From a virus: a stretch of 45,250 bases of DNA. The position numbers and the translations under genes were made by a program. Position 1 is the first letter of the stretch. Each line of letters begins with the position of its first letter. The notes below the pieces were generated by a model, which was given only the letters and a program-made list of their open reading frames with translations, was not told the DNA's origin and did not search any database. Positions 1 to 5,903 of the stretch are shown here, in pieces. The stretch covers positions 1 to 45,250 of IMG/VR virus record IMGVR_UViG_3300010885_082206. One strand, given 5' to 3'.

Positions 1-213
1 CAGCAGAATCAACAACGCCATCCAGACAAACAGACATACATCCAGGGGCGGCATGACATAGATCTCGGCCCGCATCATGCTCAGATAGGTGGGCACAAAG
101 GCCAGATGCAGCAACACCAGGGCACACCATTCCAAGAAGTTTGCGGTGCCCTGGCTAAAGTTACGACCGCAGTAGTTCACGAAGTCTTCCAACAATTGCT
201 GCGCTTTATCCAT
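1..213 (-). CDS. Small membrane protein, partial (3' end off the left edge)
   Basis: An open frame starts with ATG at 213 and runs off the left edge, giving at least 71 residues. The start MDKAQQLLED is followed by two hydrophobic stretches, at about residues 28-46 and 56-71, so it is probably an integral membrane protein with a short cytoplasmic N terminus. The start overlaps the 3' end of the SleB-type hydrolase by 8 nt, which suggests co-translation with it. I do not recognise the family. The pairing with a cell-wall hydrolase makes a lysis-related role conceivable, but that is only an inference from position. Confidence 0.6.
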   Translation of the reverse strand, partial: MDKAQQLLEDFVNYCGRNFSQGTANFLEWCALVLLHLAFVPTYLSMMRAEIYVMPPLDVCLFVWMALLILL

Positions 214-739
214 GATCCTCACCATAGAAAATATGACGTCCAATCTTTACCAGTCGGGGTTTGTGCCAGCCTGGCGTTACATAGTCAGCATGGTAGTACA
301 GGGCCTTGCCCAGGCTAGGCAAACGATAGCCCTCGAGCAACACCATCTTGGCTACATTCATGCTTTCAGTATAGTACTGCTCCACGGGTTTGCGTGCTCT
401 ATGGTTGCCCTCGCAGTACCAGCTAAACTGGCAGATGACTCGGGCATAGACTACGTTCTTTTGATACACCACACCGCAAACGCTGTTGGGGAATCGCCCC
501 GAATTCATTCTATTTATGGTGACCTGCGCCACGGCAACCTTGCCCTCGAAGGGTTCCGTGGCGGCCTCCCAATAGATGTTGTTGGCCAGACAGTTCAGCT
601 CCTGTTGCCGCTGAGCCGCACTGACGATCTCTTGGGGCTCTGGAACTCGTTGTTGTCTGAAATCCAGGGCCTGCATCATGAGATACAGGGCTAGAACAGC
701 AAAGGCTGCTCGGGTTGCTAGATGTACTAGGCGTACCAT
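206..739 (-). CDS. SleB-type cell-wall hydrolase
   Basis: This 177-residue protein has a hydrophobic N-terminal segment (about residues 8-24, a membrane anchor or signal), then a SleB/Hydrolase_2-type lytic domain (about 45-175). Visible signatures are the early ANNIYWEA block with the likely catalytic Glu59, the VAVAQVTINRM helix (68-78), and the C-terminal ALYYHADYVTPGW and IGRHIFY blocks (146-172). Family members cleave peptidoglycan glycan strands as lytic transglycosylases or amidases. In a phage this would act in the periplasm at lysis, or be carried for another wall-opening step. A second muralytic enzyme (GH19) lies at 4454-5080 and a putative holin at 1856-2140. Confidence 0.85.
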   Translation of the reverse strand: MVRLVHLATRAAFAVLALYLMMQALDFRQQRVPEPQEIVSAAQRQQELNCLANNIYWEAATEPFEGKVAVAQVTINRMNSGRFPNSVCGVVYQKNVVYARVICQFSWYCEGNHRARKPVEQYYTESMNVAKMVLLEGYRLPSLGKALYYHADYVTPGWHKPRLVKIGRHIFYGEDHG

Positions 740-792
740 TGGTTCTCCTTCTCTGGGGGACTGCTCGAGCAGACACAGCCCCGTTCGTCAGA

Positions 793-1062
793 TCACTTCT
801 TGGTGGAAGTTTTTACGTCTGCGTGGATTTGAGACACGAAGCCATTGAGCATCTGCGCCTTGGCAATAATTTCGGCTTCGGTGGGATAGGGCGGAAAGCC
901 CGGATGTTGCGGCGGGGTCTGCCCCGCGTGCTTGGCGACTTCGACCTGTGTGGTCCAGTCCATGCTGATGGACTCACGCCGCCCATAGTAGTCCTCGGCG
1001 AGCATGTCCTTGGCCATCTTCAGCAGTTCGAGTCGAATCTCAAAGGGTGTCATGTTGCTCAT
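793..1062 (-). CDS. Conserved T4-like phage protein of unknown function
   Basis: An 89-residue acidic soluble protein that begins MSNMTPFEIRLELLKMAKDM. The MTPFEIRLELLKMAKDML block followed by an acidic, tyrosine-containing stretch recurs in small proteins of marine T4-like phages as I remember them; no function is known to me. The start could also be the second Met (MTPFEIR). It has its own sigma70-like promoter about 55 nt upstream and is the first gene of the leftward unit leading into the SleB-type hydrolase, after a 53-nt gap. Confidence 0.7.
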   Translation of the reverse strand: MSNMTPFEIRLELLKMAKDMLAEDYYGRRESISMDWTTQVEVAKHAGQTPPQHPGFPPYPTEAEIIAKAQMLNGFVSQIHADVKTSTKK

Positions 1063-1117
1063 TGATATCTCCTAGTGTGTGAAATGTGTGCGCCCGTGGG
1101 GTTTCTCCACTGGCATC

Positions 1118-1146
1118 AGTATATATGCCTTTGCTGCCAGGGTCAA
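1118..1146 (-). promoter_or_regulatory. Sigma70-like promoter for the leftward unit
   Basis: On the minus strand TTGACC (1146-1141), a 17-nt spacer and TATACT (1123-1118) form a near-consensus bacterial promoter. It lies 56 nt upstream of the start at 1062. The host RNA polymerase would be expected to use it, and it faces away from the plus-strand operon. Confidence 0.65.
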
Positions 1147-1153
1147 TAGAAAT

Positions 1154-1161
1154 CATAAATA
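1154..1161 (+). promoter_or_regulatory. Possible late promoter for the plus-strand operon
   Basis: CATAAATA on the plus strand matches the T4-type late promoter octamer (TATAAATA, relaxed first base). It lies in the 235-nt divergent region upstream of the three rightward membrane genes. The predicted leader would be about 130 nt, longer than usual, so this is tentative. The rest of 1063-1297 shows no other clear feature. Confidence 0.35.
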
Positions 1162-1297
1162 ACAGTATACCAATGGCATAACATGTTAGCAACGTGACCG
1201 TACCCGGCTCGATGCCATGTTTACATTACCATACCTGATGCGACGGTTCTGACTGGCCAACAGAACCAACTGTACTATCCTCTAGAACAGGAGCATC

Positions 1298-1579
1298 ATG
1301 GAAGACATTCTGACCCTTATCACTGAACTAGGTATTCCTGTCAGTGCCGCTCTGCTCATGGGCTATGCGGTGTTCACCATGCTCAAGTTTATACTGCGGG
1401 GCGTTCTGGAAGAAATCCAGCAGCTTCGCACCATGATTACCGGACTCAACACCAGAGTTCGCACCATGACCGATGACGTTATCAAGATCGACGTTGCCAT
1501 CAGCCATCAGCTAGGGCTTCGGGCCGATGCTCGACGTCTGAGTCGCAGCGATGGCAAAAATTCGGCTCGCAAGGACTAG
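1298..1579 (+). CDS. Small membrane protein, paralogue A (TM plus coiled coil)
   Basis: A 93-residue protein with one N-terminal hydrophobic segment (about residues 12-36), then a heptad-rich amphipathic region (about 38-75) and a basic, arginine-rich tail. An AGGAGC Shine-Dalgarno-like sequence precedes the ATG. It is a tandem paralogue of the next gene. Both begin with M-E-x-I-x-L-I, keep a G-x-P-x-x-A-A-L-x-x-G-Y core, and follow it with a coiled-coil-like stretch. The general design (short exterior end, one membrane span, cytoplasmic or periplasmic helix) resembles YvrJ-like or holin-associated phage proteins, but I cannot assign a function. Confidence 0.75.
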   Translation: MEDILTLITELGIPVSAALLMGYAVFTMLKFILRGVLEEIQQLRTMITGLNTRVRTMTDDVIKIDVAISHQLGLRADARRLSRSDGKNSARKD

Positions 1580-1580
1580 C

Positions 1581-1859
1581 ATGGAAACTGTCATTGCTCT
1601 CATAGAAACCTATGGATTCCCCGCCGTGGCAGCCCTGGGCTTTGGCTACATGGTCTACGGCGTCTGGCGCTGGAGCACCGAGGAAGTACAGCCTGCCATA
1701 GAGGAAACCAATCAAGAACTCGTGGCGCTCATAGACCGTATTCGCATGCTGGACAACGATCTGATCCGTCTCACGGAAAAGGTCAATGTAGCCACGGAAC
1801 TACTGCAGCGTGCCGAGCTGGCTCTGAAGAAAAACAACAACAAGGGAGACCCCCAATGA
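1581..1859 (+). CDS. Small membrane protein, paralogue B (TM plus coiled coil)
   Basis: A 92-residue protein starting at the METVIALIETYG Met, one base after the stop of paralogue A. This start matches the start of paralogue A and avoids a long overlap. One membrane span (about residues 11-32) is followed by a long amphipathic helix (about 35-83) and a Lys/Asn-rich tail. The 3' end overlaps the holin-like gene by 4 nt (ATGA). The tandem duplication suggests that the two products form a hetero-oligomer or have diverged after duplication; that is inference. Confidence 0.78.
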   Translation: METVIALIETYGFPAVAALGFGYMVYGVWRWSTEEVQPAIEETNQELVALIDRIRMLDNDLIRLTEKVNVATELLQRAELALKKNNNKGDPQ

Positions 1860-2140
1860 ATACTCAGTACAGTCTCAAGAAGTGGAAGTACATGATGGGC
1901 TACATGTACATGGCGGTGTGTGTATTTGACTTCATTGTTGCGCCCATACTGTTCACCATAGTCCAGTTCTGGGAAATACAGGCTGCGAACGATGCCTTTC
2001 GTCAGTGGGAGCCCCTGACCTTGCAGGGCGCGGGATTCTTCCACATGGCCATGGGTGCGGTGCTGGGCATCAGCGCCTTCAAGGGTGCCGACGTACAACG
2101 CGCCGAGAACGAAGCCCCGAGCGACAACACCAACGAATAA
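1856..2140 (+). CDS. Putative holin (three-span GTA-holin-like)
   Basis: A 94-residue membrane protein. It opens with the basic stretch SLKKWKYMMGYMYM, then a hydrophobic region (about residues 13-42), a short polar loop, and a second hydrophobic region around QWEPLTLQGAGFFHMAMGAVLGISAF (about 50-76). The tail is acidic and soluble. The LTLQGAG-FH-AMGAVLGI pattern recalls the 3-TM holin family of gene-transfer agents and marine myoviruses. A holin would open the inner membrane at lysis and release the endolysin. Its position next to a SleB-type hydrolase fits, but the family call rests on remembered resemblance only. Confidence 0.6.
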   Translation: MNTQYSLKKWKYMMGYMYMAVCVFDFIVAPILFTIVQFWEIQAANDAFRQWEPLTLQGAGFFHMAMGAVLGISAFKGADVQRAENEAPSDNTNE

Positions 2141-2147
2141 CAAAAGA

Positions 2148-2171
2148 ACGGACCCGCGCGAGCGGGTCCGT
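2148..2171. terminator. Bidirectional intrinsic terminator
   Basis: A perfect 10-bp stem (ACGGACCCGC pairing with GCGGGTCCGT) with a 4-nt loop sits 7 nt after the holin stop. Read on the minus strand it is followed by TTCTTTTGTTATT, a good U tract, so it should end the tmRNA transcript. Read on the plus strand it is followed by a weaker T-containing stretch and closes the three-gene operon. The two convergent transcripts meet here. Confidence 0.85.
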
Positions 2172-2174
2172 GGT

Positions 2175-2495
2175 GTTTCTGTTGCTAGGCCACCGGCCCC
2201 GAGCGATCAAGCGGCGAGCGCCAGATCCTCAGCATAAACGTCGTCATTGGCGTTTAAGGGTTTTGCTTCTCTGGCCGGGAGGTCCCAACCCTACGGCTTC
2301 GGCTTTGCCGTGCTGTCCATGTCCCTAGTCAATGTCCTGTCGAAACCTGGACACCCCCATCATATACACACTAATGGTTTGCCTGCGCTCTCATGTGATT
2401 TGAGCCGGTTTTATGCATTAGTGTGCATATGGTGGAGGTGGCGAGAATCGAACTCGCGTCCAAGACACCTTTCAGTCTACTTCATACAGCAATTC
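2175..2495 (-). ncRNA. ssrA: Circularly permuted (two-piece) tmRNA
   Basis: On the minus strand the 3' acceptor piece comes first. It has T-stem and loop GCGAG-TTCGATT-CTCGC (2457-2441), acceptor strand CACCTCC (2440-2434), discriminator A, and an encoded CCA (2432-2430). A 71-nt intervening segment follows, and then the 5' coding piece starts at 2358 with GGGGGTG, then GGTTTCGACAGG. The acceptor strands pair over 7 bp with a G3-U70 wobble, the alanine identity element. A resume codon GCC (2251-2249) opens the tag ANDDVYAEDLALAA and the stop is TGA (2209-2207). ACAGCA (coding piece) and TGCTGT (acceptor piece) can form helix P2, and AGGGTT/AACCCT a PK1-region stem. The intervening segment has a 14-bp stem. 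The outer ends are approximate. tmRNA with SmpB rescues stalled ribosomes and tags the nascent chain for proteolysis. Confidence 0.93.
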
Positions 2496-2692
2496 GTCGG
2501 AGGCAGAGTACGAACAAATCTACTCCAGGCCTCATCAAATCCCGAGTAATACAACACGGCTTCTTCGTTGTACCAGAGCCGGCGTGTATAGTCTCGAATT
2601 ATGGCCTCGAGATCAGCGTCATCGAAATACTTGAGATGACCCTTGACCAAGTAAAACATTTCATAGGCCAAGCGACGCTGGTTCTGATCCAT
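2477..2692 (-). CDS. Hypothetical protein overlapping the tmRNA acceptor piece
   Basis: A 71-residue protein starting MDQNQRRLAYEMFYLVKGH. It is mainly helical, acidic and aromatic in its first half, and ends in the unusual TNCCMK. I do not recognise it. A longer in-frame start at 2791 would overlap the Bfd-like gene much more, so the internal Met at 2692 was chosen. The last codons share bases with the 5' end of the tmRNA acceptor piece, so maturation of the RNA would cut the end of this mRNA. No strong Shine-Dalgarno site is visible. Confidence 0.5.
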   Translation of the reverse strand: MDQNQRRLAYEMFYLVKGHLKYFDDADLEAIIRDYTRRLWYNEEAVLYYSGFDEAWSRFVRTLPPTNCCMK

Positions 2693-2831
2693 GGTTATCT
2701 TGTTCAGTTTCACATCGATACTGTTGCTGGCACTGACCGCAGATCTGATCGGGCTCCAATATGCGAGCTCGAAGCTCGTCCTCGGAGTCATACTCTGAAC
2801 TGCGAATGTCCCGGCACATGCACACTATCAT
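2661..2831 (-). CDS. Bfd-like [2Fe-2S] protein
   Basis: A 56-residue protein with the cysteine pattern of bacterioferritin-associated ferredoxin: MIVCMCRDI at the N terminus (Cys4, Cys6) and ICGQCQQQ (Cys34, Cys37). The C-x-C, about 28 residues, then C-G-x-C arrangement is the Bfd-like [2Fe-2S] binding fold. Cellular Bfd binds bacterioferritin and passes electrons that release stored iron. The domain also occurs as a module in other redox proteins. Here it stands alone under its own strong promoter, just upstream of the tmRNA. It could tap host iron stores, for instance for the phage's iron enzymes (NrdB, 2OG oxygenase), which is inference. Confidence 0.72.
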   Translation of the reverse strand: MIVCMCRDIRSSEYDSEDELRARILEPDQICGQCQQQYRCETEQDNHGSEPASLGL

Positions 2832-2838
2832 GACACGT

Positions 2839-2867
2839 ATTGTAGTATCTTTGGTGCCAGTTGTCAA
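2839..2867 (-). promoter_or_regulatory. Strong sigma70-like promoter for the Bfd-like gene and tmRNA
   Basis: TTGACA (2867-2862), a 17-nt spacer and TACAAT (2844-2839) lie on the minus strand, starting 2 nt after the stop of the preceding gene. Transcription would begin a few bases before the Bfd-like ATG at 2831 and continue through the tmRNA to the terminator at 2148. Confidence 0.75.
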
Positions 2868-2869
2868 GC

Positions 2870-3175
2870 CTAGATAGGCAGTCCTGCAGCCCGAGCCCGT
2901 AATGCCTGCATTGGTACTTCTGTTGCAGTCTCGCGGTCCGTCCAAAGCACCCAGATCTGAATCTTCGGGTGCTTGCCATAGGCTGTCCAACAGCCCTGAA
3001 CCCCACGCCCGTTGCTTTCTATGCCCCGCGCTCGAAACTCAAAGCCCTGTGCGCGCAATACTGTCTGATCGCAGGCTTCCAGATACAGCTGGACTTCACC
3101 GCCCGCACTTGTGGGTGCACGCAGATAGTTCTGTTCGGTGTCGCTGGCCAAGGCCAGCCAGAGTATCCAGTCCAT
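2870..3175 (-). CDS. Hypothetical protein
   Basis: A 101-residue protein starting MDWILWLALASD. Only the first 10 residues are hydrophobic, too few for a convincing signal peptide. The middle is polar with several Cys, and the later part contains a CWTAYGKHPKIQIWVLW stretch rich in aromatic residues. I do not recognise the family. It follows the 2OG oxygenase after a 12-nt gap that contains a late-promoter-like octamer only 4 nt before its ATG. Confidence 0.6.
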   Translation of the reverse strand: MDWILWLALASDTEQNYLRAPTSAGGEVQLYLEACDQTVLRAQGFEFRARGIESNGRGVQGCWTAYGKHPKIQIWVLWTDRETATEVPMQALRARAAGLPI

Positions 3176-3179
3176 ACTG

Positions 3180-3187
3180 TATTTATG
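3180..3187 (-). promoter_or_regulatory. Late-promoter-like octamer abutting a start codon
   Basis: CATAAATA reads on the minus strand between the stop of the 2OG oxygenase and the ATG at 3175. If it worked as a T4-type late promoter, the transcript would begin at about the first base of the start codon. Confidence 0.35.
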
Positions 3188-3742
3188 TTACCCGTGATGG
3201 TGATAGCCGCCTATGATGTACTTGGGTCCGCTGCGGGGCGCCAGACCAGCATGCAGGAACTGCCAGGTTGCAGGAAACATCACCAGCCGGCCCTGCACAG
3301 GCTGTACCTGCACCTCTCGATCCAGCCCGTAGAATTCGGTCTCGCCGCCCGCCTCTACTGTGTTCAGATACCAGAAGTATACCATGAAGCGCTGAGCCGT
3401 GGCGGCGTTCCAGGCATCGGTGTGTGGTCGGAACTCTTCGTTGTTATACGGTCGATATCGCTTCATGCGTAGCTCTTCCCAGTCATGTGCTGGATTGATG
3501 TGCCGAGCAGTAATGCCGCAGTCGGCCCAGTAACGATTACGATACTGAACCGCTAGCTGCATGAGATCCTGTGCTGGCCAGGCATACTGCATGACATTGA
3601 TTTCTGTGAAGCTCATGATCTCGTTGTCACGGCATTGCTGTTGCGCGGACTCACGCTCAAATCGTTCTATGAGCTCTTGGCAGCGGTCAGCCGCTAGCGC
3701 ATTGTCATAGACCTTAATGTAGTCGCTTAGATTCATCTTCAT
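3188..3742 (-). CDS. 2-oxoglutarate/Fe(II)-dependent oxygenase (prolyl-4-hydroxylase-like)
   Basis: A 184-residue protein with the double-stranded beta-helix signature of 2OG oxygenases. The iron ligands are His107 and Asp109 (FRPHTDAW) and His164 (QFLHAG). Lys174 in GPKYIIGGY is the probable 2OG carboxylate partner. The strand RFMVYFWYLNTVEAGGETEF (118-137) is typical of the P4H branch. Such small enzymes are common in T4-like marine phages, where targets are unknown; hydroxylation of a protein side chain is the usual activity in this branch. It lies between the PD-(D/E)XK nuclease (20-nt gap) and an unknown gene. Met1 or Met3 could be the start. Confidence 0.88.
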   Translation of the reverse strand: MKMNLSDYIKVYDNALAADRCQELIERFERESAQQQCRDNEIMSFTEINVMQYAWPAQDLMQLAVQYRNRYWADCGITARHINPAHDWEELRMKRYRPYNNEEFRPHTDAWNAATAQRFMVYFWYLNTVEAGGETEFYGLDREVQVQPVQGRLVMFPATWQFLHAGLAPRSGPKYIIGGYHHHG

Positions 3743-3762
3743 TAACCGGGTACACAGCGAGT

Positions 3763-4461
3763 CTAAGGGTGTGTCAATGCAGAGTCGATGCTTTTTTCAT
3801 AGCGGTCCCGATATTCAAGCAGGCCCCGCACCCAGCGGTTGCGTCGCTCGAAAAACACCTGAGGTGCATGATCCTCCACGGCAATCAACACCACAAGATT
3901 AGGTACAGGTATGCCCGTGAGTTCTTCGTACATGATGGCATAGGCTGTGCACTGCATGAAGTAGTTGTCAATCCAGTCGACCTGCTTGGGACGACTGCTG
4001 GTCTTGAAGTCGATGACACTGAGCATACCACGATATTCGGCTATGCAGTCCACGGTGCCAGCCAGACGCAGATGATGACTGTACAGAGGCGTTTCCAGGG
4101 CGTGTACATTATCGATGTCCTCGAGCACCGACCGGAACGTCTGAAAGTATTCCTGAGACATGAGATCGGCGCCAAAGTCCGGCGGCTGATTGCTCAGGTA
4201 CTGTTCGGTCAGAGCATGCAGTCGAGTGCCACGCCGAGCTGCTCGACCGCTGATGCGAGCGGCTTCCTCACTGCCCACGCGCCGGCGCCAGGCCTGCAGT
4301 GCCTCGGCGCCGTGCGGTTTAAGTATGGTGGTCACACTGGGATATCGTTCGCCCGACGGCGTCGCGTAGACTCGACTGCCATCCTCGGCAGTTTCGCGTT
4401 GTAGAAAGGGCAGGGTCAGCCCCTGCCCACCAACCCCTACATGATGAAATTGCTTATGCAC
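3763..4461 (-). CDS. PD-(D/E)XK superfamily nuclease (RecB/Cas4-like)
   Basis: A 232-residue protein with the motifs of the RecB-like nuclease branch. GTRLHALTEQYL (about residues 78-89) is the N-terminal His/Glu helix, GTVDCIAEY (about 134-142) contains the catalytic Asp, and VIDFKTSSRPKQ (about 148-159) holds the D-x-K core. QCTAYAIMYEELTG (170-183) matches the following Q-x-x-x-Y helix. Relatives in T4-like cyanophages are predicted exonucleases of DNA repair or end processing. It overlaps the GH19 gene by 8 nt, so the two are expressed together although their functions differ. Confidence 0.82.
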   Translation of the reverse strand: MHKQFHHVGVGGQGLTLPFLQRETAEDGSRVYATPSGERYPSVTTILKPHGAEALQAWRRRVGSEEAARISGRAARRGTRLHALTEQYLSNQPPDFGADLMSQEYFQTFRSVLEDIDNVHALETPLYSHHLRLAGTVDCIAEYRGMLSVIDFKTSSRPKQVDWIDNYFMQCTAYAIMYEELTGIPVPNLVVLIAVEDHAPQVFFERRNRWVRGLLEYRDRYEKSIDSALTHP

Positions 4462-5080
4462 CGAGCACCTTTAGGGCCTGTTCATAGTGTTGTTTGCGCT
4501 CCTCTAGCCCAAGGGTGCCGCCGTTGATGCGTTTGGTCAGTGCCACCATGTCGCCGGCGTCGGCCAGGGCGTTGAGTTTGTTGGTGTTCCAGAACCAGCA
4601 GGCACTTTCAATGGCACCCTTAAGTGTCTCAGTATAGGCTACAGTTTCATCCAGAGTGCGGTTGATGCTGTGAGCAAACTTCGTGTAGTTTTCCCGACCA
4701 GTAAGCTGAATGGCTCCGCGCCCCCGAAACTTGAATCCATCACCCGAGGCCTCGGGTCCGTTGCCCATGCGGTCAGCATAGATTCGGTTGGCAATCTTTT
4801 CAGGATTGCGAGCCAAGGGCTGGGCCGCGGCTGCTGTGGGAAACCGCTTGGGGAAGACCTTGGCCAGGCCCTCGGCACTGTAGTTGAGATTTTCTCGGAG
4901 CACGGTAAAGTCTACGCTTTCGTGACCACACTGGGCCAGAAAAGCCGAGACCCGCTTCACGGTGTTGATCTCATAGCGAGGCAGTACCTCGCTCAGAGCC
5001 GCAAAAAGCTCATCTGCATTCTTGTTGCGTTTTACGCAGCTCGATAGTTTTTCTCGGGTAAACGTAAACTCAAAGCTCAT
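4454..5080 (-). CDS. GH19 chitinase-like endolysin
   Basis: A 208-residue single-domain GH19 protein. The catalytic acid is probably Glu54 in AQCGHES (49-55), and the second Glu is in LRENLNYSAEGL (61-72). FRGRGAIQLTGRENY (118-132) and SACWFW (159-164) are family hallmarks, and ITKR-like and NGG motifs follow. Phage GH19 enzymes cleave the glycan strands of peptidoglycan. There is no signal peptide, so export would need the holin. It sits in the middle of the glycan gene string and overlaps its neighbours by 8 and 11 nt. Together with the SleB-type enzyme it gives this phage two muralytic proteins. Confidence 0.9.
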   Translation of the reverse strand: MSFEFTFTREKLSSCVKRNKNADELFAALSEVLPRYEINTVKRVSAFLAQCGHESVDFTVLRENLNYSAEGLAKVFPKRFPTAAAAQPLARNPEKIANRIYADRMGNGPEASGDGFKFRGRGAIQLTGRENYTKFAHSINRTLDETVAYTETLKGAIESACWFWNTNKLNALADAGDMVALTKRINGGTLGLEERKQHYEQALKVLGA

Positions 5081-5903
5081 AGCCCAGATCCTTTAGGTAC
5101 AGGTTGCTGTAATGGTTGATCAGATGCGGGGTCTGATTGTGGCGGTCCCACTGATGAATCACCGCGGGCAGACGACCATAGACCGAGACTCGACCGTCCT
5201 CCAGCACTCGAAGGTCATTGGGCGGAGTCAGACACAGGGTGCCCACACCGTCGCCGTTTTCACACTGCACATGCGGCAGAAGATTTTTATGGAAGATGTA
5301 GTTGTAGGGGCCTTGTTCGTCTGGAATGCCACCCAGCTTCTGCATCTTGTCAACGTCACGCTGATTCATGAGTGTAACAATGTACTGAATGATTTCTTCC
5401 TGCCCGCCCAAGGTGGTGCCGCTGCAAAGAATGCGACAATCTGCCAACTCTGCCGCTACGTCTTCGCCATAGTTGCTGGTCAGAACATATTTATTGAAGC
5501 GTTCGCTACAGTTGCTGCGAGGGTCTTCCTGAAACACAAACAGGTCGGACTGGTTGGCTTGTGCTACGATTTGGTCAAAGACGTTGCCCTGAAATGCCAC
5601 GTCGCGCACATCGGTCAGAAACACTCGACCATACTGGCCTCGCTCTTCCAGCAGAATGTCCAGGTACTTGAAGTAGCGCGTATTGTGTATGGCACTGGGT
5701 ATGAAGTAGCCCGCGCTGAAGAAGCGTACGTCGACGCCGCTGTCCAGGAGATAGTTGAGTTTGTCCTGGGCAACGTCAGGTTCCACCAGCATGATCATTT
5801 CCGTGTTGTCTGCGCAGTAGCGCTTCCAGCTTTCCACGAAAATGGCCACAAGGTCAACTTTATACCCCCAGCCTGTACAGAGTATAAGATTAGGTTTAGT
5901 CAT
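5070..5903 (-). CDS. Glycosyltransferase-like protein (GT-A type)
   Basis: A 277-residue protein. After an N-terminal Rossmann-like strand (NLILCTGWGYKVDLVAIFVE) it shows FKYLDILLEERGQYGRVFLTDVRDVAFQGN (79-108), in which the DVRD segment resembles a metal- and nucleotide-sugar-binding DxD. The downstream HQWDRH is a possible metal ligand site. The same architecture occurs in predicted glycosyltransferases of marine T4-like phages. The donor sugar and acceptor cannot be read from the sequence, though GDP sugars are plausible because gmd is in the same transcript. It overlaps the next gene by 8 nt. Confidence 0.65.
   Translation of the reverse strand: MTKPNLILCTGWGYKVDLVAIFVESWKRYCADNTEMIMLVEPDVAQDKLNYLLDSGVDVRFFSAGYFIPSAIHNTRYFKYLDILLEERGQYGRVFLTDVRDVAFQGNVFDQIVAQANQSDLFVFQEDPRSNCSERFNKYVLTSNYGEDVAAELADCRILCSGTTLGGQEEIIQYIVTLMNQRDVDKMQKLGGIPDEQGPYNYIFHKNLLPHVQCENGDGVGTLCLTPPNDLRVLEDGRVSVYGRLPAVIHQWDRHNQTPHLINHYSNLYLKDLGYEL

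Noticed and set aside
3743-3800. Weak promoter (TTGACA with TGTACC) before the 2OG oxygenase
   Set aside because: -35 is good but the -10 hexamer is poor, and the -35 lies within the nuclease gene. Not listed as a feature.
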